Position numbers and translations under genes: made by a program. A stretch of 43,942 nt of DNA from Candidatus Binataceae bacterium (GTDB lineage: Bacteria; Desulfobacterota; Binatia; Binatales; Binataceae). The notes under the pieces are model-generated. The model was not told the DNA's origin. It made no database searches and was given only the letters and a program-made list of their open reading frames with translations. The DNA is taken from assembly GCA_030038355.1 (NCBI GenBank), contig JASHPB010000325.1, forward strand, positions 1 to 43,942, given 5' to 3'. Below, in pieces: positions 1-9,500 of the stretch. How positions within the stretch are numbered: position 1 is the first letter of the stretch; the number at the start of each line of letters is the position of its first letter.

Positions 1-146
1 TCATGGACGAGCTTGCCCGTGACGCCATCGCTTCGCGCAATCAGCGCGACCTTGTAGTTCTTGGCGAATCTGCGTCCGAGCGCTGCACCGAGCCCCTCGC
101 CGACGCCAACGACGACCGCAACTTTGGAATTGCTGCTGACACTCAT
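1..146 (-). CDS. SDR-family oxidoreductase, N-terminal fragment cut by the window edge
   Basis: Only the first 48 codons are inside the window. The start ATG is supported by GAGGAG upstream on the minus strand. The N-terminus reads KVAVVVGVGEGLGAALGRRFA and continues to VALIAR, the Rossmann beta-alpha-beta nucleotide-binding start of short-chain dehydrogenases, with the G-x3-G-x-G glycines slightly altered (GVGEGLG). The SDR family uses NAD(P)H to reduce or oxidise alcohols and ketones; the substrate cannot be told from this fragment. It lies 30 bp downstream of the molybdopterin oxidoreductase on the same strand and is probably co-transcribed with it. The catalytic Tyr-x3-Lys would lie outside the window. 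Confidence 0.8.
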   Translation of the reverse strand, partial: MSVSSNSKVAVVVGVGEGLGAALGRRFAKNYKVALIARSDGVTGKLVH

Positions 147-176
147 GATTAAACTCCTCGCACGGAACGCATGACT

Positions 177-2419
177 CTACGAAACCGCTTCGACGCGCAC
201 CGGAACGTGCTTGTGGAACGGCGTGCCCGCGATCCAGTCGCGATGATCCGACGCGGTCAGCTCGTTGGGCGGCACACCGTGCAGGACTTCCTGGCCTTCG
301 CGGTCGGGGTACCAAAGGCCCGAACCGTTGGGCAACGTGACATGACCGGGCTGCATGCGATCGGTGATTTCCACGACGGCTTCGGCGCTCGCGCGCTTAG
401 TCGTGATTCGCACGCGGCCGCCGGGCTTGACGCCAAGCCAAGCCGCATCGCCGGGATTCATCCTGAGTGCACCCTCGCGATCTTTCGCGCGCCACTCAGG
501 ATCGCGAATCGCGGTGTTGGCGGTGGTCGAACGCCGATCGCCGGCCGTCAAGACAAACGGGAACTCGGCGTCGCGCGCGGGTTGCTCGCCCATAAGGCCG
601 CGCAGTTCGCCGATCAACTCCGGAATCGCGAGATTGATTCGCCCGCCGGCAGTACTGACGCGCTTCCAGGTTTCCTCGTAAGGATCGACCGAGAATCTTA
701 CACCTGAGCGGTTGTGCAGAACTTGCTCGAACAGCGCCTCGCCCATCTGGAAGGCATCGCCTTCGAACCCCGCGCGGCGCATCGATTCCGGGTACGTGCG
801 CGCGCATGAGTGAGCCAGTCCCCAGAAGAGCGCGCTTGCCTCGTTGCCCGGGCCGAGCGTCGGACCGAGCGTTTCGTAGAGCGCGATCGGCGTCCACGCC
901 GCGATCGCGGGTTGCTCGGAACTCAGGCGCAGGAACTCCGCCGCGAACGCCGCGCAACCCTCGGCAGCAGCCGCGCGCAGCGAGTCGAGATCGCCGTCCT
1001 TGAGCGCGCCCATCTCATGCACCAGCCGCCGATGAATCTCCGGCTCGGCGAGCGTGCCGGGAAGCGGCTCGATAATCGGCGCGCGCGGATGAAAGTAGTT
1101 TTCCGGGAACTCGAAATTGAAAAACGTCGCTTCCCACTTTTCGAACTGCGACGTCGCGGGCAGAACGTAGTCGGCGAGCCGCGCCGTCTCGGTCATGGCG
1201 ACGTCGATTACCACGACGAGATCGAGAGCATCGAGTGCTTCGCGCATCCGTTGACTGTCAGCGAGCGAGTGCACGGGATTGGCGCTCTCGATCAGCATCG
1301 CGCGGAAACGCTTCGGATGGGCGTCAAGATCTCGTCGGGAATCACGTTGCACGGCACCAGGCCCGAGATGATGCGATGGCCGCCGACTGGCGTCGTCTGC
1401 GATCGGCGGGTGCCGCTGGTCAGCCTGCCGAGATTGGTGTGCAGGTTCATCGCGCCGCGCTTGCCAAAGTTGCCGGTGAGGATGAAAAGCAACTTCTCGA
1501 GATACGAGTTGAGCGTGCTGTGAAGGTTCTGCTCGATGCCAAGCTCCTCGAGCACGGCAGCGCTCGAGGCGCGCGCGATTAGGCACGCAACTTCGCGGAT
1601 CTGTTCTTCACGCAATCCCGCACGCGCCGCATAGTCTGCCACCGGCACGGCGAGGAGCGCATCAAAGAGTTCGGTTTCGTTGGCGGCGTGCTCGACGAGA
1701 AAATCGTGATCGATCAAGTCCTCCTGCACCATCACGCCGAGAATCGCTGCTAGGCAGAACGCGTCCGTGCCTGGCTTCACCTGTAGATGGTGCGTGGCAA
1801 TCTCGGCGGTTTCGGTGCGCCTCGGATCGATCACTATCAGCGCACGATTCGGATCGTTCGCGATCTCGCGCAGCACCACTGGGGCACGCTGCACGCCGTG
1901 CGATTGCCACGGATTCTTGCCGACGAACACCGCGACCTCGGCGTTCTCGAAATCCGGCACCGGCCGGCCACCGCAGAGAAGCCCGTCAACCCAAAACTCG
2001 CCTGTCTTTTCCTGTGCGAGGGCATTCGAGGAATAGATCGAGCCGAGGGCGCGCCGCGTAGCCGCACCGTAGACGCCGCCAAGATGATTTCCCTGCCCGC
2101 CGCCGCCGTAATAGAAAATCGATTCTCCGCCCAATTTGTCTTTCACTTCGCGCAGGCGCGCGGCGACTTCGCCAGTGGCGGTGTCCCAATCAATTTCCTC
2201 GAACGAGCCGTCACCGCGGCGGCGAAGCGGCGTCGTCAGGCGATCACGGCGGTTCTGGTAGTAGTCGAGACGCTGCGCCTTCTCGCACGGGTAGCTGCGC
2301 GAGGAGACGTGATTCTTGTTGCCGCGCACGCGCGCGATATGCCGCCCCTCGAGCTTGACCTCAATTCCGCAGTTTACGGTGCATAGGATGCAGGCCGTCT
2401 GGCGCCATTCGTCGTTCAC
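177..2419 (-). CDS. Molybdopterin-dependent oxidoreductase (frameshifted near 1315)
   Basis: A roughly 747-residue enzyme of the DMSO reductase/formate dehydrogenase superfamily, which holds bis-MGD molybdenum or tungsten. It opens with a 4Fe-4S site, Cys10-x2-Cys13-x3-Cys17-x27-Cys45, followed by Lys47. It ends in the beta-barrel cofactor-binding domain (LTAGDRRSTTANT, then LGVKPGGRVRI). I chose GTG at 2419 because GGAGG lies 5 bases upstream and the protein then starts just before the cluster motif. The reading frame breaks around 1310-1320: one frame ends just after VIPDEILT and the homologous continuation HPKRFRAMLIESANPVHS lies in another frame, consistent with one missing base. There is no signal peptide, so it is probably cytoplasmic. 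The substrate is unknown. It diverges from an HxlR regulator and a nitrate-reductase-associated gene. Whether the frameshift is a true mutation or a sequence error is open. Confidence 0.85.
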
Positions 2420-2449
2420 GTCGTCCTCCGGCGGTCGTCGCGACGCGTA

Positions 2450-2487
2450 TTGACTGAGTTCTATTTTGGAACTTAATATCGAGTCAA
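2450..2487. promoter_or_regulatory. Overlapping divergent promoters with a candidate HxlR operator
   Basis: The 83-bp gap between the oxidoreductase and the HxlR gene contains sigma70-like boxes on both strands. Plus strand: TTGACT at 2450-2455 and TAATAT at 2474-2479, spacer 18. Minus strand: TTGACT at 2487-2482 and TAGAAC at 2463-2458, spacer 18. An inverted repeat, AGTTC (2457-2461) and GAACT (2469-2473) with a 7-base gap, lies between the boxes of both promoters. A protein bound there could control both directions. The boxes are read by eye; the operator role is inferred. Confidence 0.5.
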
Positions 2488-2502
2488 GAGGCAATCGACA
2501 AA

Positions 2503-3009
2503 ATGCGCTGGAATGAGATCAGCAAGATGACCTGCTCGGTCGCGCGATCGCTTTCGGTGGTCGGCGACCGCTGGACGATGCTGATCCTGCGCGACGCGTT
2601 CCTTGGCTTGCGCCGCTTCGAGGATTTCCAGAACGACCTCGGCATGACGCGGCATCGACTCGCCGATCGGCTGCGCAAGCTGGTTGCGGATGGCATCCTC
2701 AAACGCGTCGCGTATCAATCGCGGCCGAAGCGCTACGAGTACCGCCTGACGGAAAAAGGAATCGACCTCTACCCGGTGATCGTTTCGCTGCTCAAGTGGG
2801 GCGACCGCTGGATGGCCGGCGCCGAGGGCGTTCCCATCGAGCTCGTGCATCGCAAGTGCGGCGCACATATCACGCCGGCGCTCACCTGCCCGCATTGCAA
2901 CGATGAATTGAATGCGCGCCAGATGATGGCGCGACCCGGCCCGGCGCTGCTGAAGCACCGCGCGCGGAGCAAGAATCGAGGACGTCATGATCCGCCAATT
3001 TCAGTTTGA
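2503..3009 (+). CDS. HxlR-family winged-helix transcriptional regulator
   Basis: A 168-residue protein with the HxlR/MarR-like winged helix over roughly residues 8-110. It has the typical N-terminal cysteine (MTCSVARSLSVVGDRWTMLIL), the recognition region RRFEDFQNDLGMTRHRLADRL, and the wing RYEYRLTEKGIDLYPV. HxlR proteins are DNA-binding dimers, several of which sense electrophiles or redox state through that cysteine. After the winged helix there is an extension with a zinc-ribbon-like cysteine pattern (HRKCG, then LTCPHCNDEL). Its 3' end overlaps the next gene by 23 bp. It probably controls the divergent molybdopterin oxidoreductase and itself through the shared intergenic region. Confidence 0.9.
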   Translation: MRWNEISKMTCSVARSLSVVGDRWTMLILRDAFLGLRRFEDFQNDLGMTRHRLADRLRKLVADGILKRVAYQSRPKRYEYRLTEKGIDLYPVIVSLLKWGDRWMAGAEGVPIELVHRKCGAHITPALTCPHCNDELNARQMMARPGPALLKHRARSKNRGRHDPPISV

Positions 3010-3466
3010 AGCCGAAGTTTACGAATCGCTGAGTTGCGTGCCGATGCAGGCGCGACGAAAGCTCGACGCAATCGGAATCAAGATCCATCTCGCGCAATGG
3101 CAGCAGTTGTCGCGCGGCGAGCGGCTCATGATCTGCCACGCTCCCGCTACTCTCGACGATGAGCGCGCCGCGCTCCGCATTTTTATCGAAGAGGCCACGC
3201 TCGCACGCACGGGAACTCCGCCAAAGGAATTAGGCGAAGCGGCGCGCCGCGGAGCGCGTCCGCCCGCGTCGCCACCCGAAGTTCTGGTCGTCAACGCGCG
3301 CGAGCGAGGCGTCGAGCTGACGCAGGCCGCCTGGAACTCGCTCGACGACGACGAACGCTATACCCTCGTCAAGCTCGGCGCAGATGGAAAGGTGAGTCAC
3401 AACTTGAAGGCGGCGCTGAACGAATTCCTGACGCTGCATGGGCCGGCTAGAGGAGCCAACGCGTAG
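2987..3466 (+). CDS. Nitrate reductase associated protein family (Nitr_red_assoc)
   Basis: A 159-residue protein beginning FQFEAEVYESLSCVPMQAR and continuing RKLDAIGIKIHLAQW. This matches the signature of the nitrate-reductase-associated family (Pfam Nitr_red_assoc), best known next to nitrate assimilation genes in cyanobacteria. The family's biochemical role is not established. The second half (EVLVVNARERGVELTQAAWNSL, then YTLVKLG) repeats the same kind of fold, as in the family. It overlaps the HxlR gene by 23 bp, so the two are probably translationally coupled. No nitrate or nitrite reductase, transporter or regulator is visible; the only molybdoenzyme nearby is the divergent oxidoreductase, which suggests a link between this family and molybdoenzymes other than NarB. 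Confidence 0.8.
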   Translation: MIRQFQFEAEVYESLSCVPMQARRKLDAIGIKIHLAQWQQLSRGERLMICHAPATLDDERAALRIFIEEATLARTGTPPKELGEAARRGARPPASPPEVLVVNARERGVELTQAAWNSLDDDERYTLVKLGADGKVSHNLKAALNEFLTLHGPARGANA

Positions 3467-3493
3467 CCGTTGGCGCATCTCGCGCGAATGCTC

Positions 3494-4687
3494 TCAGTCG
3501 TGCGCGATTGCGAGCGGCAATTCCCTGAGGCCGCGTGTGATGAATGATCCGCGCCAGGAAAACTTGAACTCGGGATCGGCGAGCGCGACTTCTGAAAAGC
3601 GCTTGACGATTGCCTCGAAGGCGATTCGCGCCTCGAGCCGCGCGAGCGGCGCGCCCAGGCAGAAGTGAATCCCCTCGCCAAATGCTACGTGATCGTTTGG
3701 GCTACGTGCGACCTCGAAGCGCTCGGGCTCGGGGAAGTGCGCCGGATCGCGATTCGCAGCACCGAACATCACGAATGCGGTCGATCCTTTTTCAATCGGC
3801 GTTCCCCCAACTTCCGTGTCGCAGGTGGCGAAGCGCATCAGCATTTGCACCGGGCTGTCGTAGCGAAGCATCTCCTCGACCGCCGATGGAATCAGCGACC
3901 CGTCGCGCCTTAGCTTCATGTACTCTGTCGGATTGCACGCCAGCGCCAGCAGCCCATTGCCGATCAGATTCGTCGTCGTTTCGTTGCCCGCAATCAAGAG
4001 CAGCACAACCAAAGCGATGAGCTCCTTGGTGCTGAGCTTTTCGCCCGCATCGTGCGCCGCAACCAGCGCGCTGATCAGATCGTCACCGGGCTCGATGCGG
4101 CGCCGCTCGATCTCACGCGTCAGGTATTCGCGGAGCGCCGTTATAGATTCGCGCACGATGGGATCGGCCGTCCCCGGCAGCGTAGCATTGTTCGACGCCA
4201 CCGCGTCGGACCATTTGCGAAAGCGCGCGTGATGCTCAGGCGGAATTCCCAGCATCTCCGCAATAATGATTACTGGCAATTGATCGGCGAACCCGCTCAT
4301 CGCCTCGAACTTCGCGCCCGCGGCATTTTCGTCGAGCAGGCGCGATGCGATCGCTTGGATTCGCGGCGCAAGCTCGGTAATCCGGCGCGGACTGAAATCG
4401 CGAGCGACAAGACGGCGGAGACGGGAATGAACCGGCGGGTCGGAAAACGGCATCGTCGGCGCGCCTTCGAAGGGGTCCGCTCCTTGCGGCATCACACCCT
4501 GCGGGAACACGCTCGAGAAGGTTGTATGGTTGCGCGCGACGGCGACGACGTCGGCGTAGCGCGCGATGAGAGTCACGGGATAGCCAATCGCTCGCCGCGG
4601 CGGGCCCGCGAATAGGGGCTCATAGTATGGATATGGATCGGCGTGAAACGACGGATCGAACGGGTTGAATGCGATTTCTTGCGGCAT
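3494..4687 (-). CDS. Cytochrome P450
   Basis: A 397-residue soluble bacterial P450. The heme loop FGEGIHFCLGAPLARLEAR places the axial ligand at Cys343. The oxygen-activating I-helix LLIAGNETTTN and the K-helix ExxR (VEEMLRYDSP) are both present. Full length for bacterial class I P450s, with no membrane anchor. Such enzymes insert one oxygen atom into a C-H bond or double bond using electrons from a ferredoxin; no ferredoxin or ferredoxin reductase gene is adjacent, so the redox partner must be elsewhere. It is monocistronic here: convergent with the nitrate-reductase-associated gene (27-bp gap) and divergent from the LLM oxidoreductase across about 170 bp. Substrate unknown; many relatives act on terpenes, steroids or fatty acids. 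Confidence 0.95.
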   Translation of the reverse strand: MPQEIAFNPFDPSFHADPYPYYEPLFAGPPRRAIGYPVTLIARYADVVAVARNHTTFSSVFPQGVMPQGADPFEGAPTMPFSDPPVHSRLRRLVARDFSPRRITELAPRIQAIASRLLDENAAGAKFEAMSGFADQLPVIIIAEMLGIPPEHHARFRKWSDAVASNNATLPGTADPIVRESITALREYLTREIERRRIEPGDDLISALVAAHDAGEKLSTKELIALVVLLLIAGNETTTNLIGNGLLALACNPTEYMKLRRDGSLIPSAVEEMLRYDSPVQMLMRFATCDTEVGGTPIEKGSTAFVMFGAANRDPAHFPEPERFEVARSPNDHVAFGEGIHFCLGAPLARLEARIAFEAIVKRFSEVALADPEFKFSWRGSFITRGLRELPLAIAHD

Positions 4688-4859
4688 GGCTTTCGTGCTT
4701 GAGCCTTAGCGATTGCGCATCATCTTCATCCCATGCCGCGCCAACCGCAACCGTCGAACTCGCCATGCTCGCGGCGAACGACGAACACCGCGCGGCGCGT
4801 AGCTTCTATCGGCGGCGGCGGCTATTGTCCGTTAACTCTTGCGAATCGCGGAGGCGCAG

Positions 4860-5846
4860 ATGGAATTCGGAATCCAATTCTCCAACATGGAGCCGGCCAA
4901 GTTACACGACATGGCGCAGGCGGCCGAAGCGCTCGGCTTCGACGCCATCGTCTTTCCCGATCATCTCGTGGCCGAAGGACCCGAGCGTCAAGTCGAAACG
5001 AACGCACTCATGTACGACGCCATGGTGATGGCGGCGGCCGTGATCGATGCGACCAAGAAGATTCGCGTCGGCCATCTCGTACTGTGCAACCTCTTTCGTC
5101 ATCCGGCGATTACCGCGCAGAGCCTGGTCACGCTCGATCACTTAAGCGGCGGACGGCTGCTCGCGGGGCTCGGCACCGGCTGGACCGAGACCGAATTCCA
5201 GATGACGGGCATCCCGTTCCCTCCCATCGGCGAGCGGCTTGCGATGCTGGAGGAGGCGCTCCAGTGCATCGAATCGCTCTGGACCAATGAGCGCACGACT
5301 TTCGAGGGCAAATACTACCGGTTCCGGGATGCGATCATGTGGCCGAAGCCGCTTCAGCAGCCGCGACCGCCGATGATCGTCGGGGGCGGAGGCAATGGGC
5401 TGCTCCGAATCGCCGCACGACATGCGGATTATGTGAATATCATTCCCGACTCGGGCAAGCCGGGAAAAATCTCGATCGACAACGTCAGTAAGATGACCGA
5501 TGCGTCCTTCAGAGAGCGTACCGACTTCGTACGCGCGGAAGCAAAACGCGTCGGACGCGATGCTTCCAAAATCAAATTCAGCAACTTCATATTCGCGAGC
5601 ATAATTGCTGACTCGCCTGCCGCGGCGCGCCAGATCGCCGAGGGCATGGCTCCCATGTTCAAGATGACCGCTGACGCGCTGCTCGCGTCGCCGCTCGGCT
5701 TGATCGGCACGCCCGAGCAATGCATCGCCGAGTTAAAGCGGCGCGCGAAGGTGTGGGATGTGTCGCAGGTCTTCTTCACGGGCCAGGTGGTGCCGGACGA
5801 AAAGCAACTGCGGCGTCTTCACGAGGAAATCATCGTGCACGTCTAA
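4860..5846 (+). CDS. LLM-class (luciferase-like) flavin-dependent oxidoreductase
   Basis: A 328-residue TIM-barrel protein of the bacterial luciferase-like superfamily. Visible family marks are the N-terminal strand MEFGIQFSNMEP, the loop SGGRLLAGLGTGWTETEF that follows the cofactor-binding strand, and PPMIVGGGGNGLLRIAARHAD. Members use FMN or F420. I call the type as LLM without fixing the cofactor; the GxGxGW-like loop and length resemble F420-dependent members. ATG at 4860 is preferred over an upstream in-frame codon because GGAGG sits just before it. It diverges from the P450, which may mean a joint role in oxidising a hydrophobic compound, but there is no direct evidence. Confidence 0.9.
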   Translation: MEFGIQFSNMEPAKLHDMAQAAEALGFDAIVFPDHLVAEGPERQVETNALMYDAMVMAAAVIDATKKIRVGHLVLCNLFRHPAITAQSLVTLDHLSGGRLLAGLGTGWTETEFQMTGIPFPPIGERLAMLEEALQCIESLWTNERTTFEGKYYRFRDAIMWPKPLQQPRPPMIVGGGGNGLLRIAARHADYVNIIPDSGKPGKISIDNVSKMTDASFRERTDFVRAEAKRVGRDASKIKFSNFIFASIIADSPAAARQIAEGMAPMFKMTADALLASPLGLIGTPEQCIAELKRRAKVWDVSQVFFTGQVVPDEKQLRRLHEEIIVHV

Positions 5847-5854
5847 GCCAAAGC

Positions 5855-6444
5855 GTGGCTTCATCAATCCTGGGACGTGGATTCGCGCTGCTGACCGCCG
5901 CCGGCGCGATCCTGGGAATTCGCGGACGCATCGCGACGGGTCGGTGCCGGCTGGGGGTCTTCTCAACCAGCCGTTGGCCGAGGCCGAACAGAGCGGCTTC
6001 TTCAACTGGTTCAATCTGGCAGAAACGGCGCGCACGCCGGCGGGTCCGCACTTGACGAAGATCGATTTTCGTCCGACGGGTTCAAAGCTTCACGATCTCG
6101 CGCTGGTGCAGGTTATCGTCGACGCAAATTGATTGATCGCAAAAATCGACCAGGTGCTGAAGCGATGGTTTATCCAGAGCCCAGCCAACGGAATCTTCGC
6201 GCGCGATATCGCGAAGAGTTTCGTCCTCGACGCGGCCCCGCAATGCGAAGACGAAAACGATCTTGATAGTCTGGCCGACGAGCTTCAGAACCACGCGACC
6301 AGCTCGCAGACGGTTATCGTTGGCCCCGGCTTCAAGCGGCCAAAGCTACCCGAGCCGCCGACTTCCTTTTATCAAACCTTCATCGGCACGCGTAACGCGG
6401 AGGCGGAAGAAATTCGCGCACTGCATCTTCGCGATCGAAAATGA
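5855..6444 (+). pseudogene. Broken gene for an N-terminally anchored hypothetical protein
   Basis: Three protein-like segments appear in order. A start region (GTG at 5855) encodes a hydrophobic helix with GRGFALLTAAGAILGIRG. After a shift of frame, a second segment reads SGFFNWFNLAETARTPAG and then LTKIDFRPTGSKLHDLALVQ. An in-frame TGA at 6130-6132 then separates it from a third segment in the same frame, AKIDQVLKRWFIQSPANGIF to about 6444. Both soluble segments have ordinary protein composition, unlike random antisense frames here. I do not recognise the family. The likely ancestor was about 190 residues with a membrane anchor or signal helix. Either it is decaying or the sequence has two errors. 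Confidence 0.5.
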
Positions 6445-6555
6445 ACGCGATGCCGCGGCCGATACCACACTCAGGCACTCATTCCGGCAGAGCTGACCCG
6501 TCCGCTTTGCTCGCCGCTTTCCGCGCTCTGGCCGCGGGAGGCAAAAAGATGCGAT

Positions 6556-6576
6556 GTTCGATATTCGATATCGAAC
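6556..6576. promoter_or_regulatory. 21-bp palindrome upstream of the acyl-CoA carboxylase gene
   Basis: Perfect 9-bp arms GTTCGATAT (6556-6564) and ATATCGAAC (6568-6576) are separated by TCG. The site ends 22 bp before the preferred ATG of the carboxylase (6599). Its size and symmetry fit an operator for a dimeric regulator such as a TetR or GntR protein. No regulator gene is adjacent. Confidence 0.5.
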
Positions 6577-6598
6577 GCCCAGAGGTAAGCCAACATTC

Positions 6599-9500
6599 AT
6601 GCTGCCCAGGAATCTTCTGATCGCAAACCGCGGCGAGATCGCGATTCGGATTGCTCGCGCCGCCGCCGAACTCGCCATCCCGACCGTCGCGATTTATTCT
6701 GAAGACGACGCCGCTTCGCTCCATATCCGCAAGACAGATGACGCCCGCGCGCTGCGCGGCAAGGGTGCGTCCGCGTATCTCAATATCGAACAGATTGTCG
6801 CGACGGCGCGCGAGGCGGGATGCGACGCCGTTCACCCGGGCTATGGCTTTCTCGCAGAGGATGCCGAGTTCGCGCGCCGCCTCGACAAGGCCGGTATCAG
6901 ATTCGTCGGCCCGAGCGCTGAAATCCTCGAGCTCTTCGGCGACAAGGTGAAGGCTCGGATGCTCGCCGAGCGATGCCGCGTGCCTCTCCTACGCGGTACC
7001 GCGAGTGCGACCACGCTCGACGAAGCGCGCGCATTCTTGGCCGCGCTCGGGAGCGGCGGCGCGATGATGATCAAGGCGATCGGCGGCGGCGGCGGACGTG
7101 GGATGCGCGCGGTGTATCGCGCAGACGAAATCGACGAGGCCTACGTGCGTTGCCAATCGGAAGCGCGCGCCGCGTTCGGCAATCCGGACCTCTACGTTGA
7201 GCAGCTCATGCCGCACGCGCGCCATATCGAGGTTCAGATTGTCGGCGACGGCGGCGGAGCGGTCAGCCATCTATGGGAACGCGAGTGCACCGTGCAGCGG
7301 CGCAATCAGAAGATAGTCGAGATCGCACCCTGCCCGAATCTTCCGGCCGCGCTCAGGAATTTGCTGCTCGAAGCCGCCTGCCGCCTCGCGCGCGAGGTCC
7401 GATACTCAAGCCTCGGCACCTTCGAATTCCTGGTCGAAGCGGGGCCGGGCGCCGGCGAAGGCGCATTCGCATTCATCGAAGCAAACCCGCGCCTGCAGGT
7501 CGAGCACACCGTGACCGAGGAAGTTACCGGAATCGACCTGGTCAAGGCACAGCTCGAGCTCGCCGGCGGCAAATCGCTTTGCGAACTCGGCCTTGAACAA
7601 ACCGACATTTCCTCGCCGCGCGGCTTTGCGCTCCAGCTCCGCATCAACATGGAATCGATGCACGCCGATGGCACGACGCGGCCTTCGGGCGGAACGCTTA
7701 CCGCGTTTGAGTCGCCGAGCGGACCGGGTGTCCGCGTCGATACGTTCGCATACGCCGGCTACACGACGAATCCAAATTATGATTCGCTGCTCGCCAAGTT
7801 GATCACGCATTCGACCTCGTCGAAGTTCTCTGATGCGGCGGCGAAAGCGTATCGCGCGCTCTCCGAGTTTCGAATCGACGGCGTCATCACCAACGCCGGA
7901 TTTTTGCAGAACCTTTTGCGCCATCCGGATTTTCTCGCATCCAACCTCTACACGCGATTCGTCGAGGACCATATTGGTGAGCTCGTTGTGCCCGACAGTG
8001 CGCATCCAAAGCTCCACTCGCAGGCGCAAGCGGGCTCGTCGCAAGCAACGCCGCGGCTCGCCGGCGCCAAGATCGATACAAGTGACCCTCTTGCCGTGCT
8101 TCATCATGGAAAATCGAGCGGCTCCGAAGCCGTCACGGCGGCTCCTGTAGCGGTCGCTGCGCCGCTCGCTGCCGACGTCGCCACGCCCGAAGGCACCATT
8201 GCGGTACGCGCGCCGATGCAGGGGACGATCGTCTCAATCGACGTGAGCATCGGAGATCGCATCCACCGCGGGCGCCAGGTCGCCGTGATGGAAGCGATGA
8301 AGATGGAGCACGTCATCCGCGCCGAGGGGAGCGGAATCGTGCGCGATATCGCGGTTAACAAGGGCGATGCCGTCTTCGAGGGCCATGCGCTCTTGTTCAT
8401 CGAGGAAGCTGAGGTCCAGCAGGAATCGGCCGCCGAGCAGCAGGCGATCGATCTCGATCGCATCCGACCCGATCTCGCTGAGGCGCTCGAGCGACACACG
8501 TTCGGTTTCGACGACGCGCGCCCCGACGCTGTCGAGCGTCGTCGCAAGACCGGGCAGCGGACGGCGCGGGAGAATATCGAGGACCTCTGCGATCCGGGCA
8601 CCTTCGTCGAGTACGGCCCGATCGTGATCGCGGCGCAGCGCCGCCGCCGCACGCTCGAGGACCTGATCAAGCGCACTCCGGCAGACGGCATGATCGCCGG
8701 CATTGGGCGCGTGAACGGCGATCTCTTCGATGAGGGGCACGCGCGCTGCATCCTGATTTCGTACGACTACACCGTGCTCGCCGGCACGCAGGGCCAACAG
8801 AACCATCGCAAGAAAGATCGGATGTTTGAGATCGCGATGCACAATCGGCTGCCGATCGTTTTTTTCACCGAGGGTGGCGGCGGCAGACCGGGCGATACCG
8901 ACGGTGTGGGAGTCGCGGGCCTCGACTGCATGGCGTTCAACTACTTCGGCAAGCTGAGCGGGCTTGTGCCGCTGGTCGGAATCAATTCGGGACGATGCTT
9001 CGCGGGTAATGCTGCCCTCCTCGGATGCTGTGACGTGGTGATCGCGACGCGCAACTCGAATATCGGGATGGGCGGCCCGGCGATGATCGAAGGCGGAGGT
9101 CTCGGAATTTTCCGTCCCGAGGAAGTCGGCCCGATGGACGTGCAGCTGCCGAACGGCGTCGTCGATATTGCGGTTGCCGACGAGGCCGAGGGCGTCCGCG
9201 TCGCGCGCAAGTATCTTTCGTATTTCCAGGGCGCGGTGAGCGATTGGCGATGCGCCGATCAGCGGCTGCTCCGCGCGAGTATCCCTGAGAACCGGCTCCG
9301 CATCTACGATGTCCGCGCCGTTATCGAAACGCTCGCCGACACCGATTCGGTGCTGGAGATTCGCCGCTACTTCGGGCTCGGGATGGTCACCGCACTGATT
9401 CGCGTCGAGGGCCGTCCACTAGGAGTTATCGCGAACAACCCTTCGCATCTGGCGGGTGCGATCGACAGCCCCGGCGCCGACAAAGCGGCGCGCTTCATGC

